A DNA stretch of 64,000 nt from Bathymodiolus brooksi (GCA_963680875.1 OY804578.1:100221689-100285688), one strand, 5' to 3'; positions 22,240-35,163 are shown, numbered from the stretch's first letter. Translations and numbers: made by a program. Notes: a model not told the origin generated them from the sequence alone.

Positions 22240-24680
22240 TATATATTTATAAATTAATGAGTAGATACCATACCCTGCAGAGTGTTTAAGTCTACATATC
22301 TACTAAGTCATCAGTAATTAACGTTGATGACATTTAATTAACCATGGTTTATCACCAGGTTGATACAGATGATAAAACACCTGATACACATCCATATTCA
22401 AAGCTTTTGATTGGTTGGGTTAATAGTATCAGATGCATATATCTAGCTATTGATTAGTAGAAATATTGGTCTTACTACTTTATACTGAGTCATCAATCTT
22501 AATATTGCTCATTCATTTATAAGATGTTGATATTCGCTCTCATACTTCCTGATTTCCAATAAAATTGTATTTACATTTATCATTCATTATTTATTTCATT
22601 GTGAGGAAAGAAGGCACCCACAAGTCTATTTGTGGGAAAGAAAAGAGACAATGTCCTTACAATAATTCATATTTAGATATTTGTTCAGGCTAATCTGACA
22701 TCATATCTGTGTTTAGAAGTTTGAGGTTTGATAGAATAGTGGTTATTTTATTCACCATTACTGTTTTATTTTCAAAGGGGGAAAATGTACTTTTAGAAAT
22801 ACAAAATGCATTAAAGAATATTTTTCAGATTTTTTTTTTTATTTGCTTTCATGCTAATTTCCACTTGGGTCGTGATCAATAATTGTTCTGATTCACCTTC
22901 AAAGGATGTGTAACAAAAATACTTGGGCCTACATTTGCAGATGTCTCTTTTGATTCAGTAGAAATATAACATTCACTAGTCTAGTGTGAATGTAATCACA
23001 AAAACCTCATGTGGCATTTTCTTTTGAAAGACCTTAGATATCTTTTTTTCTCTTCTGATATTGTGGAATTATCATATTCCCTGTAAAGGTAGGTACAAAG
23101 ACATCAGGTGGAATTACCCTACACATTCATCAGTATTAAAGATAGACACAAATACTTGTGGGATAACCCAGTAGTAAAGGCTCACATGTCCTGTTCATTA
23201 ATGGTGTGAATTAAAAACAGCCTTAGATATTGTGAGGTTAAGTTATTTCTGGGAGATTGTTTTTTTTCCACTTCGTAATGTAACAGGTACCGGTATATGG
23301 AAATTTCATTAATTGAATCTGCCAAGTCAAAATAGTTCCTGAATGTATTTTTCAACCCTTTCTTTATTGTTTTTTGTTTGTCCTTATAGTCTTGTAATCC
23401 TGAGTATGTATATGTAGATCTTCCAATGTATGGCTTGGTTCAATAACCTAGCTGTAGCCATTTTAGATAACCTCAGTCACTCGGTTCAATAAATCAGGTA
23501 GCCCTTTTACATAACAATAGATTAGTAATCACATCTAAAAGGATACAGTTGCACTTCATCATTTGTGACTCAGGCTGAAGTCACATTTTTCTGTCAACTG
23601 GTAAAATAAGGCACTTCAAATTTTCAATACAAAACATTTTAAGCCATATTGATTTTTTACTGGAAAATTTTGTAGGAATCTTTTGAAAATTGTAACAGCA
23701 GCTGGTCAAAGTGATGAGATGCTTTTAAAGTATAGATTTAGATTTCATGAAAAAGAAAGTAGTGTTTTGCTAATTATGTTTTTTTATTGGTGTTTATTGA
23801 AACATATGAAATCAATATGGATGTTATTTAATAATTGATGCTGTGTGTAAATGTTTATTGCCTATGGATTTATTTATATATCTTTGGGTTCAATTATCTT
23901 TATGTCAAGTGAGAGCAGCAATATTTATTTTTTACCTGCCGTTTGTGAAGATTTGGGTGTGAATAATTATAGCATTGTAACACCAAGAAACGTTAACTGC
24001 CTCGGTCAACTTATACCTGGAAAAATCAGCTGATTCCTTCGTTGACTCATGCTTAATGAAGGTCAATAATTGATGATTACAAACCCCGATCCAATCAACT
24101 CAACTTCTGATAATGATCGCGGACAAACCAATATTTGAGTACGACTAGTAGAGTCATTTGTATTTTATGGAATAAAACAAGCGAGAATTTATGATTTCCG
24201 AAGACATTGGTCATTCATTACTCAGCGGCTGGAGACAAAATCCATTTCAAACGTTGATTCCATGTAAATCAATACTGTAAAAGACATTGGAGTAATTTCT
24301 ATTTCTTGTTGGATTTGGCCTGGTAAAGAGGATATAGTGTTTGTAATAATATGGAATGTAATTTTCTTACTGAAGGAAAGACGACTTCGACCTCGACTTT
24401 GAATACAACCACACAAAGAAAACAATTGTTGTTTCATTCCTAACAAACATCATGGTGGCCTTTAGATAAAATATACAACATGTCTTTTGTGTGTTCATGT
24501 TGAATTACATAAATGTAGATTCATTTGAAATGTTAAAAAAAAGTCTTTGATAATTCTGTGAATTTTTTTTTGGATTCTGAGGAAGGAGATACGAAAATTT
24601 TGTAAAAATGGATAAATTATTACTACTAGTAGAAGAAGATCTGTGGATTATGTTATTGGATTAAGTCAGATTATAGCATT
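22240..24680. other. No gene seen
   Basis: AT-rich spacer. The part at 24040-24470 is less AT-biased, with CpG-containing stretches (CCTCGGTCAACTT, GACTTCGACCTCGACTTTG), and could be a promoter or non-coding exon, but nothing decisive is visible. Confidence 0.5.
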
Positions 24681-24682
24681 AT

Positions 24683-24777
24683 ATGGCCTATGTTGAAATG
24701 TTAGAACAACTCTGGGTTCTACTTCTGTGTAAGAGTGATAGATCACCTACATTAAGTAAATCTACAAGGTACAAAAG
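24683..24777 (+). CDS. candidate alternative first coding exon 3
   Basis: An ATG at 24683 opens 31 codons (MAYVEMLEQLWVLLLC, then KSDRSPTLSKSTRYK) plus two spare bases before a GTAAGA donor at 24778. The joined codon with exon a would be AGA. The Ser/Arg/Lys-rich end resembles the style of exons a and b. The start context is poor (T at -3). A SINE-like segment begins only about 40 bp downstream. No family match. Confidence 0.22.
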
Positions 24778-24814
24778 GTAAGAACTCATACAGAATCTAC
24801 AAGAGTTTGGGGAT

Positions 24815-25100
24815 AGGGTTATGGTGTTTGAATCCCACTCAAGCAAGATGTATTGGATACAACAATATGTAATAAAGTTTGTCATTGGGTTGCGTCAGGT
24901 TGGTGGTTTTCACCGGATACTCCGGTTTTCTCCACCAATAAAAACTGACCACCACCAATATAACTGAAATATTGTTTAAAGTGGTGTTAAACACCAGTCA
25001 GGTTGGTGGTTTTCACCAGATACTCCGGTTTTCTCCACCAATAAAAACTGACCACCACCAATATAACTGAAATATTGTTTAAAGTGGTGTTAAACACCAT
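24815..25100 (+). mobile_element. SINE-A with tandem duplication of its 3' half
   Basis: The SINE body from TTTGAATCCCACTC is followed by two successive copies (24896-24998 and 24999-25100) of the 103-bp segment from CAGGTTGGTGGTTTTCACC to GTTAAACACCA. The two copies differ at about one base, so the duplication is recent. Confidence 0.88.
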
Positions 25101-25489
25101 AAACCATCGTTGTTGTAGATAAATGGATCTGAAGATGTGAATAACACTACCGGTATCCCCCAACCTCTTTCAGATTTTACTAATTAATAATAATTGTTTC
25201 TTAATGTTATAAAAAATAACAGTACTAGAAATTGGCAGGTATACAGTCATCTTTGATGTCTAGAATGTGTTACTGGCAACAACAAATGCAGGTTTTTGAC
25301 AAAAACTATGGGTATTAGTTTTACCTAATCTGGGCAACCTAACAATTTTTCTTGATTTCAAGCACTGAAGAAGGAATACTTCTTCATGATAGGTAAAGTC
25401 TTTAGTTTCTATATTTTTGTTCTTTCTAATAAACCTGTTAAATAGATAAATAAGTTTCATCGAGACATGGTGCAATAGTAATTCCTCTG

Positions 25490-25655
25490 TTATAATGCCA
25501 CCCCTTTTGCAAGGAAAGCGTGGCCTTATAAGAGGGGCGGCATCTCTAAAGGGGGACAAGTTAGTTAGCGTTATACTATCTCAGTTCATCTTAAACCTGT
25601 CCTGATAAGAGGAATGTCATTTGGTGAGAGTGGCATCATAACAGGGAGACTTAAC
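25490..25655. mobile_element. MITE fragment of the 'ATAAGGCCAC' family
   Basis: TATAATGCCACCCCTTTTG and AGTGGCATCATAACAGGGAG are inverted. The interior has CGTGGCCTTATAAGAGGGGC. Confidence 0.55.
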
Positions 25656-25659
25656 TTTT

Positions 25660-25795
25660 GTATTTCATGAATTATCTCCCTTTGATTGGTTCTGATACAA
25701 GTTTTGATATCTGAATGTTAGAGGGAGACTTGTATTTCACAAATTATCTCCCTTTGATTGGTTCAGATACATGTTTTGATATCAAAATGTTATGA
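25660..25795 (+). repeat. Tandem duplication (~70 bp x 2)
   Basis: TTGTATTTCAYRAATTATCT, CCCTTTGATTGGTTCWGATA and GTTTTGATATC occur twice in succession. Confidence 0.85.
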
Positions 25796-25799
25796 TGCA

Positions 25800-27640
25800 C
25801 TCACTTACTAGTATTAATAGTCTTGTTTACACTGCACCTATTTGTAAAGCTCGTTATACACTTGTACATAATGTATTGAGCCTGTCTACAGATCAATTAT
25901 CAGTGTAGGTATACTATAACAAAGGGTTAATAACCTGTGTGTGATTGTTTTTTTTGTAGAAGTGTATACAGGCTGATAAACAATTCCAGCTTCTTATACA
26001 GATCTTTAATTAATATCATAACAGTATTGGGAGAAAGACATGTGGGGGATTTTGAAATAAAAGGTCATGGAGGTCAAATTTAATTGATTAGCTAGCTATT
26101 TTTTCAACTAGCCTTAAGAATAAACTTTTTTTTTTTTACTGTTTTTCTGGCGCCATAGCTACCTACGGCCTTAATTAAAAAGAGATTTGTCTTATACTTT
26201 ATATAACATAGATGTGGTATGTAGTAATATGAGCAAGTGGCACACAGACATTAATTATATAACACAGATCCTGTTAAAATTTTGCAGTTATGGAAGTGGT
26301 TAATTAATTTAAGACTCTTATCCACTGATTACTGTCAATTTTATCTCCTTCTGTATGTTACAGTAATTTATTAGAATAAAATGGAGTTGGGACTGACTAC
26401 AAAGGAGACTCCATGATTTATACATGAATCTGTCTTAAATTAAAATGAAATTTAACAAATACAAGTTCAACGTGTTTATTTATACTTCCAATGTTTGGGT
26501 CTCTGTTCTTTTAAGAAAAAAACTCTAAATAAAGTAAAAAAATAAATATAACATCTGAGAAAAAAAAATGGCTAATTACTGTATACCTCTTAGATAATTA
26601 TATAGCTGATATTGATTTTGAAGCAAATGTTAAAATGATTTCCTGGCAGTGTATATTAATATGATTACTCCAGTTTATGATTAGTAACACATGGTCGGGG
26701 CTTCTTTTCACCATGCTTTACTGCTAATACAAATCATTTACTGGAATGCAGCACCAAAATTTTTGAGAAATTTTTCGCAGGTTTTTGTGCAATTCACATT
26801 GATTTAACAATAATCGGTGGAAACCATTTGGGTTTTTTTTAATGGAATTACAATTATATATATGTGTTATATTTGGAATATGAACATGGAGGTTTATATA
26901 TAGGTAGTCGATGATGTAACAGATTGTTATGTTCTTTTCAATGATTAAGAATATTATGGATTTGTATGTTGTTTTGCTATCACGATTGGATAAGTAATTT
27001 GAAATGTATTGGTGACATTTAGTGATCAACATGATTAAACATTAATATCATGATTAATGAGAAGATGATGTTTTCTGTTATCATTCATTAATCACGTAAA
27101 TATCAAAGGATTAAATTTTGATTTTTTTTTTTCTTTTTCGTATTGTGGATTAATCTTGTAAACAAAAATTACACAGATATACAATATTTTACACAGAATT
27201 TGGAATATAACATGTTAAATTTGATACACATCCATGTATACAGCAGAGGAAAAAGACACTTCTCTCAGAAGAGTGTTTTGGATGTGAAACAATTAGAGTA
27301 AAAGTCTAACCACTTAACCTAGCAAGTTTTGATCAAAGTGCGAAATATATAGATCGGTCTTGTGAATGTTAAAAAAAGAATTGCATTTCATTCCATTTGA
27401 AGGTACCGTTATTTTCTGCACATTAATGAAGTTATATTATGTGTCGGTTGAGAAAAAAAATGGATGAATTTGATTTAATTTGGTTATAAAATGTAAACTC
27501 ATTAGAATCGTTTTACAAAGGAAGTTCGCTGATTGAAATTGGAGAGTTTATATGGATGAGTGTTTATTGGTCGAGATTTCTTCCTGAAATGTACTTTGTG
27601 TATTATATATCATATCATGGATATTATTTGGTAGGATTAT
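25800..27640. other. No gene seen
   Basis: AT-rich DNA with long T- and A-runs. A 102-codon - strand ORF at 26724-27032 has no recognisable pattern. Confidence 0.55.
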
Positions 27641-27641
27641 A

Positions 27642-27652
27642 ATGGACGAAGA
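27642..27652 (+). CDS. candidate alternative first coding exon 4
   Basis: ATGGACGAAGA is followed by GTAAGT at 27653. The context ATAATGG has A at -3 and G at +4. It encodes MDE plus two spare bases, so joining to exon a gives MDEE followed by NVRV. An ATTGG (inverted CCAAT) lies at about 27567. Eleven coding bases carry almost no information, so only the start context, donor and phase support it. Confidence 0.2.
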
Positions 27653-27710
27653 GTAAGTATCTGATTAATTAACTAAAAGATACGAAATATTATATAACTA
27701 AAGAAAAATT

Positions 27711-27893
27711 GGGGCTGTCGTGGTCGTGATTGTGTGGTAGTTGGATTTACAACTACCTGTGCAATCAGTGCCTATCACCATTACTTGCAACATGGCGATG
27801 GTTTTCTCCAGGTACTCCAGTTTCTTCCACCAATAAAATTGATTCCACGATATAACTGAAATATTGTTGAAAGTGGTGTTAAACACCATAAAC
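27711..27893 (+). mobile_element. SINE-A with internal deletion
   Basis: Head GGGGCTGTCGTGGTCGTG to TGCCTATCACCA, then a jump past the B box and middle domain to TTACTTGCAACATGGCG, then a complete tail to AAACACCATAAACG. Confidence 0.88.
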
Positions 27894-28189
27894 GAAACCT
27901 TAAAAAAAGTTTTAGATCTAATGAAGACCTTACATACATGGGCTGTCAAAATTAATGAATATATCTGTTGTATATATATGTAAGTCATGTCAGTCTAGAA
28001 GCACTTGCTATTTGCTATTAACAGGTACAAAATGTAATGTACAAAATGGGAAAATAAAGACATTACATGTACTAGTTGAATATTGGAAAACTGGAAGGTC
28101 ATAGGTGTGATCATTTTTTGCAAAAATTATTAGTCGGATCATACTACTTTTAGTTTTTAAGTAGCATTTTATTTCATATAAATTTGTGT

Positions 28190-28540
28190 GGTATATTGTG
28201 GGTTCAAGACCGGGTCAAGGTCAAGGTCTATGCAAAGACAATGAAATTAGTATTTGGTGCTTGTTTGTTAAGCATGCAGCATTAAGGAGTAAGAATAAAG
28301 ACTGCATCAATATAATATCTAACTGTGGTAAGAGTAAAGACTACATCAATATAATATCTAACTGTGGACTGTTGTTTTGTTCAGCTAACACTGTAAAACC
28401 CCAAACTAAGTGTGTTGGTCTAGTACATACCAGACATTACTATCACCATCATGTCATCAAAATGTAACTTGTCTTCATCATGATCATGATTATATTGCTT
28501 AAAAATTGGTCATTTGGCATTAAACAACAATCACTCTCTC
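28190..28540 (+). mobile_element. SINE-B with internal 41-bp duplication
   Basis: B-box-like GTGGGTTCAAGACC, then GCAGCATTAAGGAGTAAG, a duplicated GACTRCATCAATATAATATC stretch, GTGTGTTGGTCTAGTACA, and the tail GGCATTAAACAACAATCACT. Open frames here are incidental. Confidence 0.72.
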
Positions 28541-28789
28541 TCTTCTCATTTGTAAGAGTTATCCCCTTATATTTTTTTTTTGTAATGAATTTCTTTTATT
28601 GGCAAAAACAGCATATTTTACAATTAAATAATCATCTTATGTTTATATCAAATTATGTAACTATATAGAAAGAGGATAGATTCTTGTACTAATAATTTAC
28701 TCTAAACCTACATTCTTATGCTTATGTAATGACAAGAAAACAAACAAGAAAAAACAGAATAAGTATCATTAATTATAGCCATGGTAGTA

Positions 28790-29860
28790 TGGAGAGGGAA
28801 AAATTGAAGTAGTTGAACAAATATATAATGTTGTTATAAAATTGATGCCCAGGGACTCCAACTGGTGTTTGCCTTTTCATATGATTTAGTTTTATAATAT
28901 ACATTTGTATGTTTTTTTCAGTAACAAGGTTTTCTTTTAAATAGTTTTGTAATGCTTTTAAATGAACCTGCTGAGTATTTAATTTTGTTCTGTATATATA
29001 TAAAACCTAGTAAGCAGAATTATTAAATTTCTCATATATAGTTTTTTTTTAGATTTGTCTGTTATTCCAAATAAAATTATAGTCAAATTTAATGGCAGTT
29101 CTATTTCAATTTTTTCAAAATTCCAGTTAGAACTGATTTAATCCGTTCAGCGATACAGCTAGAAGCAAGATATACAGTATTTAGAAGACTGATTGGTCTC
29201 CAGTTTTTCATAAATTGTTTTGGTTTGTCCCCTTTCGGAATACAAGTTATAATGCCTTGCTTTTATGTAATTGATAATTGACTAGTTTTATACCCATAAT
29301 TTATAGACCGAAAAACAAATTTCCCCAAATTATTCCAGAAGAATTTAAAGAATTCACTAGTAAAACCATCTGATCCACTTAATTCTGCATAAGTTATTTC
29401 ACCTTCTAAATTGTCTTTAATTTCATCAGATAATGTTGGAATGTCAGTATATGGAATTTCATTTTTCAGATTTATATTACTTACAGTATCTCTTTTTGAA
29501 TAAAGGTTTTCATAATAAATCTTTGCTTCTTATAAAATTTGATTCTGATCAGTTACTACATTTCCAGATTCATTAACAAGTTTAGGAATAGTTTTATTTG
29601 TAAAAAAAATGTTTTCTAGATTTATAAAAAAAATTGATGGCTTTTCTCCCTCTTCAGCCCATTGCATTTTTGATCTGATATAACAACCCTGCAATTTTTC
29701 CTGTCTCAAATTTTTTAGATCAGATTTCTTTTTTTTTTTCAATCAAATAAAAAAAAAAAATTGTTGTGTGTATTTCATTATCCCCTTATATTGGTGTATT
29801 ATTTCATTAATTTCTGAATCCAAACCATACCTAATGAATTGATATTTGAAAAATATGTCA
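28790..29860 (-). pseudogene. LINE reverse-transcriptase remnant (L1/Tx1-like), broken
   Basis: One frame on the - strand from about 29850 to 29101 encodes QWAEEGEKPSIFFINLE, then SGSDGFTSEFFKFFW, then ITCIPKGDKPKQF and NWRPISLLNTVY, the N-terminal reverse-transcriptase blocks of LINEs. Stops lie in that frame at 29530, 29263 and 29101. Below 29100 the frame jumps to a C-terminal-type segment (YLKENLVTEKNIQMYI and MKRQTPVGVPGHQF at about 28840-28980). The catalytic YxDD region and most of the polymerase are missing. It cannot be active. It is the only coding trace of a retrotransposon in the window. Confidence 0.85.
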
Positions 29861-30003
29861 GCAATGATAAAATGTGGTTCCACATTGCATGTTAATTGAC
29901 CCTGTACAACAAATGTAGCCCTATAGGTATATGATACATGTACAAATGTATTATTATCATATTATACTGTATTTTACATGCATGTACATGTACAAACAAT
30001 TTA

Positions 30004-30250
30004 CAGTGTAACCTGCCCATGTGGTCACCTATCTTAAGCAGTCACCTGTATTAAAAGGTGATCTGTTTCTTGTCATGTCTCACACACCCTAACTCACTCC
30101 CAGTATAAGACCACTACCACACAAGACCACCCTTCTTGACTTATCAGGATAGGTTTCAGTTGCTGTAAGATACATATAGTGATACACTACTAAATTGTCT
30201 CCCTTAAAGAGAATTAATCCCTCTTACTAATACAAGGTCAAACAAAAGGA
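30004..30250. mobile_element. Fused MITE fragments
   Basis: TTACAGTGTAACCTGCCCATGT with TCACCTGTATTAAAAGGTG is a terminus of the family at 5831 and 21990. From about 30095 the sequence switches to AGTATAAGACCACTACC and related pieces of the 'ATAAGGCCAC' family. Confidence 0.5.
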
Positions 30251-30258
30251 GGTGCTAT

Positions 30259-30525
30259 AATGGCCACCTCAATCGTATGGTAATTGGATTTACATCTACC
30301 CATGCAATCAGTGTCTATCACCACTAAAGTTGTGATTCGTATTCCAGTCATGTCAAGGTGGACATAATGCAGCATTATGTGATAAAGGTTGTAAGGTACT
30401 TGTGGCAGGGTGGTGGATTTCTCTGTAAATGTTTACTCTGTTTTCTCCTCCATTGAAACTGACAGTCATGATTTCACTTATATATTGTTTGTTGAAAGTG
30501 GTTTTATATATACATAAACCATAGC
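30259..30525 (+). mobile_element. SINE-A, diverged
   Basis: CAATCGTATGGTAATTGGAT, CAATCAGTGTCTATCACCAC, and a degraded tail TTGTTGAAAGTGGTTTTATA. B box altered to TGATTCGTATTCC. Confidence 0.78.
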
Positions 30526-31159
30526 TACCAAAGAAAACAATAGATAATTGTTCCATGTAAATTTTAAGTGGTGGTAACCATGACAACACAATATACTTGG
30601 TTTTGTATTGTATTGTTTACTAAAACGGATATGAATGGTAATGAATATTTTATTATGATTTTTGCATTTATTCAAGGTCATTGATCTCCAGTGTATCTCA
30701 TTAAATTATTAAATAAAATACAATATTTTGAGTAGATTAGGGAAACAAAATTCAGTAGGGTAAAATTCAATGTAAAATTTAGATAAAAAAAATTGTCAGG
30801 TATTCGTTAATTTTAAGGTACATTAATATATACTTCAAATTCAAAATAAAATTTAACATTGAATAATAAAGAGATATTTCATGTGAGGACTCTTAGGTAT
30901 GTTGTTCTGGGTTAATATCTCTAAGTGGATGAGGATGAGTGAATTAGCAGACATTACATTCAGCTAGCCTGAGGTCTATAGATCATAAATTAACACATCA
31001 ATTTTTTAATTTCCTAGAACCAAGACAAGAGTGTTGGTGAAGTAAATCTTAATTTAGTTTTGTGAGAGTGAATTTCCTGAAACAAGGCTTTGAGTACATA
31101 AACATAATGGACTGAAAAATAAATCTTGAATATGATAAACAATTCTGGATTATAAAGTG

Positions 31160-31315
31160 CATAGTCTGCACACACCCCATAATCCTTTCTTATCAGGCCA
31201 GATTCCAGATGCACTGATATAGTAAAATACTACTAAATTGTCCCAATCAAGGGAGGTCACCCCTCTTATAAAGTCACATTTTTTCATTGCAGAAAGGGTG
31301 GCCTTGTATCTTGTC
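31160..31315. mobile_element. MITE fragment of the 'ATAAGGCCAC' family
   Basis: TTCTTATCAGGCCAGATTCC, GGTCACCCCTCTTATAAAGT and GCAGAAAGGGTGGCCTTGTA. Ends are not resolved. Confidence 0.45.
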
Positions 31316-31557
31316 GATATCAGAAATACTAAAAAAAAAATTCATTCCAGGACGCCCCCCCCCCCAAAAAGAATCCATTTATTCACATCAGTACATTGTA
31401 TATTTAATCTTTAGGGTTGTTTCATGCTTCTTGTTACTGTATCTATACATGTAACCTATACTTTCTTTTTGTACAGAACTGTATAGAAGTAAAACTCAGT
31501 CATATGTGAAAGTTATTAAGGTAAAATTTCCACCTCCCAGAATATGGTTAGCCTTTA

Positions 31558-31560
<3 letters not shown>

Positions 31561-31611
<51 letters not shown>
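31561..31611. repeat. (TA)n microsatellite, about 26 repeats
   Basis: An uninterrupted TA run, probably polymorphic. The matching - strand ORF with alternating Tyr/Ile is an artefact. Confidence 0.98.
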
Positions 31612-31615
<4 letters not shown>

Positions 31616-31883
31616 TATACAGAGCCATAACCTGATTGATGTTAGTGGCTCCAAACTATTTAATAAATAGTTGAAATAGTCAAAAACGCATCCATACTCC
31701 TTCTGTATTATATTGTAGAGTAATTTTGTAGAAAGATGATATTGTTTATATGAATCGGCAGTAATTGTTGTAAACTTGTTAGAAGATAGGAACCATGCCA
31801 AAACCGATCAACAGCTGCAATTCTTGTTATTGTCTTAATACTTCATAGACATCTGGATATTTCTTAGTAGATCTCGGGTCCAT

Positions 31884-32008
31884 AATACCATTCTGTAAGG
31901 TCACATGTCAGGGCGATATTGAGATATTGACTGGTCAAAAGTGTTCTAATACCATTCTGTTAGGTCACATGTTGGGGCAATATTGAGGTATTGACACTGG
32001 TCAATAGT
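31884..32008 (+). repeat. Tandem duplication (~65 bp x 2)
   Basis: TAATACCATTCTGTWAGGTC, ACATGTYRGGGCRATATTGA and ACTGGTCAAWAGTGTT occur twice. Confidence 0.85.
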
Positions 32009-32598
32009 GTTAGTTTTATAATGATATGGATTGAAAGATAAAGGATTTACTTCCTCCAGTTGAAATTTTGATGTTGGGAGGGGTTGAGGTTGTTATCAAT
32101 GAATCCTGTTAAAAAAGCACTTGCATGCTTTGTTGAATAATAGATAATTGTTTATTGTATATCGCCATGGATTCACAGTAATGTTGTTGGCAATATAAAA
32201 ATAATGATTTACAGTGTATATATTCTAAGCTTTTAAATCTTAATGTCAGCTTGAAGAGTTTATTTTGAGAAATAAAAAACTTAAAAGAAATTCTATTGTT
32301 GATTCTATTTTAGAATTTAATTTATATACAAAAGTCATAAGAAATGTCTATTAATGAATACAAAAACTGTTATAGAGAACATAGTTAACCTTGACATGAT
32401 TGAGATTTAGAGATAGAGGTACTGTAGCCAGATTTCCCAGAGTAATCCACACCATTGGTAAATTCTCTCACTTAAGGTACAAGTTGAGCATACCTTATAG
32501 TTATAATGAGGTGGGCATGAATTTATACTAATGTGGTACATGTATAGTATAACAATTTTAATGGAAAAAAATTGGGTCAGAGGGTTTCAGATGTAGAT

Positions 32599-32803
32599 GA
32601 TTAGGGGGTAGGGGTTAGGGTTGTGGTGTTTAATGCCACTTTCAACAATATTTCAGTTATATCGTGCCGGTCAGTTTTATCGGTGGAGAAAGCTGGAGAA
32701 AACCACAGACCTGTCGCAAGTCACTGACAAACTGTATGACATAATGTTGTATCGAGTACACCTTGCCTGAGCGGGATTCAAACTCTCAACGTTAGTAAAG
32801 TTA
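32599..32803 (-). mobile_element. SINE-A, 5' truncated
   Basis: Complement from the tail GGGTTAGGGTTGTGGTGTTT to the B-box region GCGGGATTCAAACTCTC. The tRNA-like 5' third is missing. Confidence 0.85.
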
Positions 32804-33409
32804 GAGGAATTCAGATTAAAGTAGATGAATAGAAACAAGTAGAAAAGAGATCTATCATTGGTCAATATCTGTACTAACCAACCTTAAGTATAACTGGGTT
32901 GAAAGTTCTTCTTGTATTTCGTAGAGTTTTTATCACATCATTTCCCGGTTTAATTTGGGTTTTGAATTCCCTCCTGGATTCCCCATTTTATAACTGCCTA
33001 TATAGTAATATGGATAATTTTTAAAAGTCTAAAATAACCTTAAATTAATCCACTTGTAAACAAGTTTTTGTCACATTGAGAAAATTCCCCAATTCCATCT
33101 CTGCACATAGAATAATTTCATTATCTCGATTTATTGGGATAACCTACAGCTTAGATATGTACATGAAACAAGAATAATCCCTATAAACAAGTAAACAGTA
33201 TTCCATGTCATGTATATGACCTTGTGTACTAGCTTGAACCCCATTGAAGCAAGTGACATTTTGTTTCAGTTAATTAGATATAAGTGGCAACAACCTGTTC
33301 CCATTAGTCATAAATAATCATCACGATCAATAGGTGTATCAATGTCTTTATTTGGTCAATTCCATGTGGCAGAGAGTGGCACAGCTTAATAATTGTTTGT
33401 ATTGTTTTT

Positions 33410-33652
33410 TAGGTTTTTTTTTCTTAAATGTCATTATAAAATATTTACAGTTATCTCCCTTTTTTCAGCAAAAAAAAAAGAATCATATTTTCATAGACTA
33501 AGATAAGTATAAAAAAAAAAGGTGGTTGAGGGGTATAGTTTTTATTTTGTTAAATATCATTTATGAAATATTTAGAGTTCAAAATTAAAAAAAAAAAATC
33601 ATATTTTTATATACTAAGTTAAGTAAACAAAAAACGGGGGGGGGGGGGGGGG
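33410..33652 (+). repeat. Diverged ~120-bp duplication ending in a poly-G tract
   Basis: AAATATTTACAG, AAAAAAGAATCATATTTTCA and GACTAAGATAAGTA are repeated as AAATATTTAGAG, AAAAATCATATTTTTATATA and CTAAGTTAAGTA. A run of about 16 G follows at 33637. No coding signal. Confidence 0.6.
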
Positions 33653-34460
33653 AGGGTCGTGCACTATGTCTTCAACCCTGACCACTATATTGGCATAGTC
33701 ATTGCTAACACAACATTATTATATAAATATTCTGGGTATTTCATTCATTGAATTAAATTCTAGGGGTTTTATTTTGATAGTAATCATTGCATTTAATTAC
33801 AGTTAGACAATGTTGATATAATAATACACCTTTTAGAAAATATACATCTGACACAGGGTCGCACATTATCTAATTTTAATTTAAATAGATTCATAAAAAC
33901 TATAGTTTGGTTGAATGGGTGTCATATTTCATATATTGTTTTGTTAATATATATGTCTGCTTTAAGTGTCTAGTTTATAATTGATATACAACTTGACTTA
34001 TATGAACCTATGTCGGTTTTTTACACCATACAAACTGAAATGTTGAAGTTTTTAGAGGAGATAAAATATTTGAGGCCAGTTCAATTTGATTTTATGTTTT
34101 TCAGACTCACTTGATCCAATATTGTTTTTGCTGATAGATACTGTACTTCTTAAAGTGCTATATTATTGCATAACTTTTTTTTCTATTTTTGAACCATTTT
34201 TATAGTGTTTATTTGTGTTTACAAAATAATAAGAAATAAATCTTTCTCTCCTATATTTTCACTACTCCACTATTAAGTATTATATATAAGTAAAAATAAT
34301 CAAATATTACTCCCTCACTTCACAAATTTTTAGAGGAATAGTCTTTGGAGGCAGTGATTGATTTGAGGTGATCTGAACAATTTTTATTCTCAACACTAGG
34401 CAAAGCTTAATAGCTAAATATTTTCTCAAGAATGAGACAAAATGCTTAAGTATTTACAGG

Positions 34461-34497
34461 GGGTTAGGGTTATGATGTTTAACACCACTTTCAACAA
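34461..34497 (-). mobile_element. SINE-A tail fragment
   Basis: GGGGTTAGGGTTATGATGTT then TAACACCACTTTCAACAA. Confidence 0.7.
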
Positions 34498-35131
34498 GTA
34501 TCTACAAGAATGAGACAAAATGTACCATAAAGATAAAAATATTAAATTTTTATTTTGACAACAATTTTTTAACATAAAAAAAAGTTTTAATTTGAAAACC
34601 CAATAATTAGATTGTTTTTTTTGTTTTTTTTTGTTTTTTTTTTTTGAATAGAGGTATGATTTGTCTGATCAAGGGGTGATTAAATTAAGTGTTGATTGGA
34701 TGAGCAGTGACAGGTGACTATTGCCTCTAGGGGACATATAACTGACAAGACAGAATGTATCATGTTTACCTGTATGTCTAATATGTCTAATAAAATACAA
34801 GCAGCAGTGTTACTTTATTGTTTTTAAATATACTGATTTACATTGTGTTGAAGGCTTAATGGATAGTTAATAATTTTCCAGAATGGAAAACAGTGTATTA
34901 GATCTTCTGACAGGATCATAGTTAGCACAGTACAGTGTACTACAAAATGTGATTCATGTAGTAAGAAATTCAGGGGTGAATAAGGTGGATGATTATTAAG
35001 ATGTTTATATACGTAAGAGATGGGAAGTAAATATTGAGAAATATGCAATATGTTACCTGTATGTAAACATTGATATTACCGAGATATATTTGATATATTT
35101 TGGATAATTTCTGTTGAATGAATATCGTAAA

Positions 35132-35163
35132 ATGGACATCTGGAGTACCATGATCATCAACGG
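35132..35163 (+). CDS. candidate alternative first coding exon 5
   Basis: An ATG at 35132 in context GTAAAATGG opens MDIWSTMIIN plus two spare bases, followed by a GTAAGT donor at 35164. Joining to exon a gives a GGA (Gly) codon. It is the nearest of the five candidates to exon a, about 19.6 kb away. There is no similarity evidence; a short ORF ending at a good donor can occur by chance. Confidence 0.25.

Noticed and set aside
24040..24470. Promoter or non-coding first exon
   Set aside because: Less AT-rich and with some CpG, but no TATA or initiator arrangement or splice-bounded segment can be defended.
26724..27032. 102-codon - strand ORF
   Set aside because: Low-complexity Ile/Asn/Tyr-rich translation of AT-rich DNA, without domain pattern or splice context.
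31496..31801. 101-codon - strand ORF
   Set aside because: Runs through the (TA)n microsatellite, giving alternating Tyr-Ile.
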